Shown here: piece by piece, positions 6,139-7,509 of the stretch | Numbering within the stretch: position 1 is the first letter of the stretch | Layout of the letters: every line of letters starts with the position of its first letter | Source: JBCDCP01 sp039181495 | GTDB taxonomy: Bacteria > Pseudomonadota > Alphaproteobacteria > Rhizobiales > Tepidamorphaceae | NCBI GenBank assembly: GCA_039181495.1 | Contig: JBCDCP010000134.1 | Coordinates: forward strand, 1-7,509 | Length of the DNA: 7,509 nt | Direction of reading: 5' to 3' | Made by a program: the position numbers and the translations under genes | The notes under the pieces: model-generated | Seen by the model: the letters and a program-made list of their open reading frames with translations, nothing else | The model's database searches: none | Told to the model about the DNA's origin: nothing

Positions 6139-6960
6139 ATGCGGCGCAATCTTGAATTCCTCGTCTTGGCGGTCGCCACTCTTGTCGCTTTCGTAGCGGT
6201 GCAGTCCACCTCTGCTCGCGCCGAGGACGCCGGCGCTTTACCGGCCGTCGGTGGAACCAACGGAAAGCTCAGCGTCGAGGGTGGCGTCTACGACGACGAT
6301 GGCGCGTTTCTGGCACTCGGAACGGTCTCGATACCGGCCGGATATGCTTGGGGTCTGCAGTTTGATGGTGCGGCCGGCACGATTGATGGTGAGGAGATTA
6401 TTGGCGGTGGATTCCATGCTTTTACCCGGGATCCGGACTCTCATCTGATCGGGCTCTACGCCAGTCATCATCAGTGGAACGACTTCCAGATCAGCAGAAT
6501 TGCTGCTGAGTCCGAGCTGTATTGGAACGAACTGACCTTCCGCGCTCTGCTGGGCTACGAGCACATCCGCTTTCCAGCCAGAATCAGCACAATGGTGTTG
6601 ACCGACCGCGAGGACGGTCACGTCTTCGGCAAGGCTGATCTGGTCTGGTACCCGTTCGAAGACCTCGAGATCTTCGCAGGCTTTCACTATGAGAGTGAGG
6701 AGCCGCTCGGGGCGATTGGTCTCGAGTATCTCATGACGTCGGCGGATACGAGCCACCCGATAGCGTTCTTCGCGATGGGTCATTTTGGCGACGATGACTA
6801 CTTGCGGGCCACAGCTGGGCTGAGGATCTATTTTGGGGACGGTGGCAGAAGCCTGAAACGCATTCGCCGCGAACTTGATCCCCCCAATCATACGCCCGTC
6901 TCGCCGCACTTCACCGAGATGGTGTTTGTGCGCCGCAATAATCTGCCAGAGCCCGAATAA
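6139..6960 (+). CDS. Outer-membrane beta-barrel-like protein (hypothetical)
   Basis: A 273-residue exported protein of no named family that I recognise with certainty. Residues 1-28 form a Sec signal (MRR, hydrophobic core, cleavage at ARA-E); there is no lipobox. The mature part alternates polar and hydrophobic residues in short strands rich in Gly and aromatics (for example YAWGLQFDGAAG, HLIGLYASHHQW, ELTFRALLGYEHIRF, LEIFAGFHYE, LRATAGLRIYFG), as in small outer-membrane barrels. After the last strand (LRIYFG) a basic then proline-rich tail of about 40 residues (KRIRRELDPPNH and on) probably lies in the periplasm, so the protein lacks the usual C-terminal aromatic residue. AGGGG at 6132-6136 precedes ATG 6139 by only 2 nt, which is tight, but no better in-frame start exists. 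The CtrA-type box upstream is its most telling context. A porin or structural role is a guess. Confidence 0.7.
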   Translation: MRRNLEFLVLAVATLVAFVAVQSTSARAEDAGALPAVGGTNGKLSVEGGVYDDDGAFLALGTVSIPAGYAWGLQFDGAAGTIDGEEIIGGGFHAFTRDPDSHLIGLYASHHQWNDFQISRIAAESELYWNELTFRALLGYEHIRFPARISTMVLTDREDGHVFGKADLVWYPFEDLEIFAGFHYESEEPLGAIGLEYLMTSADTSHPIAFFAMGHFGDDDYLRATAGLRIYFGDGGRSLKRIRRELDPPNHTPVSPHFTEMVFVRRNNLPEPE

Positions 6961-7009
6961 GCTACACCGACAGCCTATCAGTGCCCCAGCAAACCGATCA
7001 TCGGCGATC

Positions 7010-7040
7010 TTGATCTTCCAGTGACTGGAATGTCTAATGA
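7010..7040 (+). promoter_or_regulatory. CueR-type copper promoter/operator
   Basis: TTGATC (7010-7015, -35) is followed by the perfect dyad TTCCAGT-G-ACTGGAA (7016-7030) and by TAATGA (7035-7040, -10), a 19-nt spacer. An over-long spacer with a central CTTCC/GGAA dyad is the hallmark of MerR-family promoters, and this dyad closely resembles copper-efflux promoters bound by CueR/HmrR. It points toward cueR, whose ATG is 33 nt after the -10, implying autoregulation. TCTAAT (7033-7038) would be an alternative -10 with 17-nt spacing. Confidence 0.75.
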
Positions 7041-7073
7041 CCGACGTCTTGTCTCGTTTGAGAGCTGACAGGT

Positions 7074-7460
7074 ATGAACATCGGTGATGCGGCAAGAGCC
7101 ACGGGCCTGCCGCCAAAGACCATCCGCTACTACGAAGACATCGCGCTTGTTGAGCCAGCCCGCGCGGCAAACGGCTATCGCGATTATTCGGCCGGCGACG
7201 TCCATCGGCTGCGTTTCCTGCAGCGCGCCCGCGGGCTGGGCTTTTCTGTCGCCGAATGCCGGTCGCTTCTGTCGCTATACGACGATGACCATCGGGCGAG
7301 TGGCGATGTGAAGGAAATCGCGCTGTCGAAACTCGCTGAAATTGATCGCAAGATCGAGGAGCTTCGAGGCTTGCGCGATACGCTCTCGACCCTGGCGGAA
7401 TCCTGCCATGGTGACCAACGGCCCGACTGCCCCATCATCAAGGATCTGGCTGGCGAATAA
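7074..7460 (+). CDS. cueR: Cu(I)-responsive transcriptional regulator, MerR family
   Basis: A 128-residue MerR-family regulator of CueR/HmrR type. Residues 1-38 (MNIGDAARATGLPPKTIRYY and on) are the DNA-binding winged helix, the RASGDVK stretch begins the dimerisation helix (about 78-110), and the C-terminal loop holds Cys111 and Cys119 in CHGDQRPDCPII. This C-x7-C spacing is the Cu(I)/Ag(I)-binding loop of CueR, as opposed to the zinc or mercury members. When metal binds, such proteins distort the long-spacer promoter and activate copper export genes. Length and both cysteines are normal, so the protein should be functional. A matching operator lies just upstream, but no copA or copper chaperone gene is visible in the window. 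The ribosome binding site is weak (GAGAG, 7060-7064). Confidence 0.93.
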   Translation: MNIGDAARATGLPPKTIRYYEDIALVEPARAANGYRDYSAGDVHRLRFLQRARGLGFSVAECRSLLSLYDDDHRASGDVKEIALSKLAEIDRKIEELRGLRDTLSTLAESCHGDQRPDCPIIKDLAGE

Positions 7461-7509
7461 TGGGTGTTTCACGGGTCAATCGGCTAGGATTCGCGTCGCT
7501 TCTCTGCGG
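7460..7509 (+). CDS. Start of a frame coupled to cueR (partial, hypothetical)
   Basis: ATG 7460 uses the last base of the cueR stop codon (TAATG) and the frame stays open to the window end, giving 16 residues: MGVSRVNRLGFASLLC. Basic residues followed by a hydrophobic run look like the beginning of a signal peptide or membrane helix. The overlap suggests translational coupling to cueR and therefore control by the same copper promoter. Only 50 nt are visible, so neither identity nor reality is certain. Confidence 0.4.
   Translation, partial: MGVSRVNRLGFASLLC

Noticed and set aside
6994..7004. Palindrome CCGAT-C-ATCGG before the copper promoter
   Set aside because: Arms of five bases in a GATC-rich stretch; too short to separate from chance and outside the recognised operator.
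6238..7170. 310-codon open frame on the - strand
   Set aside because: It is antisense to the beta-barrel gene, runs across the copper promoter and into cueR, and its product has no recognisable domain or signal, whereas the + strand frames have clear ones. It is best explained as a GC-rich shadow frame.

Overview
The window looks like chromosomal DNA from an alphaproteobacterium, most likely of the Hyphomicrobiales (Rhizobiales). Coding regions are GC-rich with mostly G/C third positions. The families (DmsC-type anchor, DUF3095, long CFA synthase, CueR/HmrR regulator) fit that group, and a full CtrA-type box (TTAA-N7-TTAAC) is present. I see no rRNA, tRNA, insertion sequence, phage gene or CRISPR array. 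This appears to be a core or lightly accessory region, not an island. All supported genes are on the + strand.

Layout. Positions 1-275 hold the 3' end of a DMSO-reductase-type membrane anchor subunit. A 226-nt gap with several small dyads leads to a Tat-exported family 5 solute-binding protein (502-2091). It has no permease or ATPase genes beside it and is closed by a 3' dyad and a strong intrinsic terminator (2163-2194). Next comes an EamA/DMT-family transporter (2269-3159), then a DUF3095 protein (3245-4372) whose Shine-Dalgarno position is occupied by a run of eleven G. A 363-nt gap carries an inverted repeat and a possible 55-residue single-pass membrane protein. It is followed by a cyclopropane-fatty-acyl-phospholipid synthase with its catalytic residues conserved (4736-6049).

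The last part holds an outer-membrane beta-barrel-like protein (6139-6960) with a CtrA-type box about 55 nt upstream of its start. A CueR-family copper regulator follows (7074-7460), preceded by a copper-promoter dyad (TTCCAGT-G-ACTGGAA). An open frame that starts inside the cueR stop codon (TAATG) runs off the window.

Several genes concern the cell envelope: a membrane redox anchor, export and transport proteins, lipid modification and an outer-membrane protein. They do not form one obvious operon, and I do not claim a new system. The points most worth checking are the G11 tract before DUF3095, where loss of one G would create an upstream-extended frame; the cyclase-like spacing of acidic residues in DUF3095; the CtrA box; and a copper-responsive promoter that faces cueR itself instead of copA.
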